This document shows positions 63,325 through 64,000 of a stretch of 64,000 nucleotides of DNA, piece by piece. The notes under the pieces were generated by a model, which searched no databases, had not been told where the DNA came from, and saw nothing but the letters and a program-made list of their open reading frames with translations. Source of the DNA: Nitrospirota bacterium (GTDB lineage Bacteria; Nitrospirota; Thermodesulfovibrionia; Thermodesulfovibrionales; Dissulfurispiraceae); assembly GCA_040752355.1 (NCBI GenBank), contig JBFMHE010000002.1, forward strand, positions 159,277-223,276. Direction: 5' to 3'. The position numbers and the translations under genes are program-made. Each line of letters opens with the position of its first letter. Within the stretch, counting starts at the first letter, position 1.

Positions 63325-63756
63325 ATGAAAATGAAGAACAGGATATACGGCGATCATAGGGGATTTACTCTGGTCGAGCTTCTGGTCGTTATGGTCATCA
63401 TCGGGCTCCTCGCCGCGCTCGTTGCTCCGCGCCTCTTCCCCAAGCTGGGCAAGGGAAAGACGGCGGCGGCAAAGGCACAGATCGAGCTGCTCGGGCAGGC
63501 CCTCGACCAGTACCGTCTCGACACCAGCAATTACCCGACCACCGATCAGGGGCTCAACGCGCTCGTGACCAATCCCGGCGAAGAGAAGTGGGAGGGCCCC
63601 TACCTGAAGAAGACGACGCTCCCCCTCGACCCCTGGGGAAAAGCGTACAACTACCAGAGCCCCGGCACGCATGGCGAGTACGACCTCTTCTCGTACGGCA
63701 GGGACGGGAAGCCCGGCGGCGAAGGTGAAGACAAAGACATAGCGAGCTGGGAATAG
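63325..63756 (+). CDS. gspG: Type II secretion major pseudopilin GspG
   Basis: 143 residues from the ATG at 63325. The prepilin cleavage site is canonical: a short basic leader ending DHRG, then FTLVELLVVMVIIGLLAALVAPRLF with Glu at +5. The C-terminal half has the GspG features DQYRLDTSNYPTTDQGL, WEGPYLKKTTLPLDPWGKAYNYQSPG and a calcium-site-like DLFSYGRDGKPGGEGEDKDI. It forms the pseudopilus of the type II system. A GTG at 63313 is an alternative start. It is alone before a terminator. Confidence 0.95.
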   Translation: MKMKNRIYGDHRGFTLVELLVVMVIIGLLAALVAPRLFPKLGKGKTAAAKAQIELLGQALDQYRLDTSNYPTTDQGLNALVTNPGEEKWEGPYLKKTTLPLDPWGKAYNYQSPGTHGEYDLFSYGRDGKPGGEGEDKDIASWE

Positions 63757-63775
63757 ACCACCCTCCCCAATAAAC

Positions 63776-63809
63776 GACGAGGGGAGGTTCATCTGAACCT
63801 CCCCTCGTC
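63776..63809 (+). terminator. Terminator hairpin after gspG
   Basis: A perfect 16-bp stem (GACGAGGGGAGGTTCA / TGAACCTCCCCTCGTC) with a 2-base apex. It is followed by TGACGCCTTTATCC, a weak T-tract. The symmetry also makes it a usable terminator for the opposite strand. Confidence 0.75.
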
Positions 63810-63906
63810 TGACGCCTTTATCCTATTTCTCACTGCGTTCCGTTGGCAATTTCGCGTCCGATGCAGTATAATATTTACTAATGTGTACATAGGTAAGACG
63901 ACATTG

Positions 63907-63912
63907 TATAAT
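63907..63912 (+). promoter_or_regulatory. -10 box of the transposase gene
   Basis: TATAAT seven bases before the ATG at 63920; TGTACA at 63885-63890 may be a weak -35 at 16-base spacing. Another TATAAT lies about 40 bases upstream. Confidence 0.35.
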
Positions 63913-63919
63913 ACCGTTC

Positions 63920-64000
63920 ATGAAAGAACTGGACGGACGAAAAATATCGCATGCGGCACTTGAAGAGATACGAATCAGGGCGGTGAGGGCCGTAGAGGCT
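63920..64000 (+). CDS. IS630-type transposase, N-terminus (3' end outside window)
   Basis: The 27 visible codons read MKELDGRKISHAALEEIRIR followed by AVRAVEA. This matches the usual opening of IS630-family transposases (D-x-R-K-L-x-H-x-x-L-E-x-I-R-I-R-A-V), which leads into a helix-turn-helix domain. The catalytic DDE part is beyond the window, so whether the gene is intact is not known. The inverted ends of the element could not be placed. Confidence 0.6.
   Translation, partial: MKELDGRKISHAALEEIRIRAVRAVEA

Overview
The window is a 64 kb piece of a GC-rich bacterial chromosome, mostly housekeeping genes with short operons and two signalling-rich stretches. Gene content and order (tRNA-Ser/SRP RNA/dnaX/ybaB/recR, ispE/tRNA-Gln/prs/rplY/pth, 6S RNA/rny/ymdB, DUF3786 and DUF4416 proteins, an NtrC-type regulator with sigma-54 promoters, a type II secretion secretin) fit a free-living Gram-negative of the Nitrospirota (Thermodesulfovibrionia-like) or a related deltaproteobacterial lineage. 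This assignment is an inference from gene content; no 16S gene is present.

Layout. 1-9600: end of an amidohydrolase, two cell-wall enzymes, a phosphohexomutase, then the minus-strand block tRNA-Ser, SRP RNA, dnaX, ybaB, recR, and a TlpA-like thioredoxin with a DUF4416 gene. 9630-18480: clpC, a PriA protein whose helicase motifs are destroyed, ribF, coaE and mutS. 18740-24455: an HDOD-GAF protein, a small P-loop protein, a PhnD-PAS-GGDEF sensor, and a radical SAM/SPASM maturase followed by a very short Cys-rich peptide with its own promoter and terminator (a candidate RiPP system). 24488-33511: TPR protein, ispE, tRNA-Gln, prs, rplY, pth, pepA, a phospholipase-C-like protein and moeA. 33541-39269: NtrC-type regulator, a sigma-54 promoter with tandem upstream sites, a 22-codon ORF, a chemoreceptor and a hybrid histidine kinase. 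39312-46388: osmC, ymdB, rny, 6S RNA and a TolC/adaptor/ATPase export operon with no permease gene. 46425-49315: larC, a macrodomain gene, and tRNA-Thr followed by a small scar bounded by a copy of the tRNA 3' end. 49341-58973: a Na,K-ATPase-like P-type pump coupled to a tandem universal stress protein, then a kinase cluster that includes a CheR protein still carrying the tail of a lost CheB domain. 59247-64000: a sigma-54-driven membrane TPR-like protein, a Phd/VapC toxin-antitoxin pair flanked by repeats, gspD (compositionally mosaic), gspG and the start of an IS630-type transposase.

Three themes cut across the window. First, nine intergenic gaps, several inside apparent operons, carry quasi-palindromic repeats built from four short sequence vocabularies; at pth and moeA the repeat abuts the start codon. 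Second, several genes have promoter boxes placed so that transcription should begin on or within a few bases of the start codon, which suggests routine leaderless translation. Third, signalling dominates the accessory part: three hybrid kinases, a sigma-54 activator, a chemoreceptor, a CheR protein and a diguanylate cyclase. The candidates most worth following are the radical SAM/peptide pair and the helicase-dead PriA.
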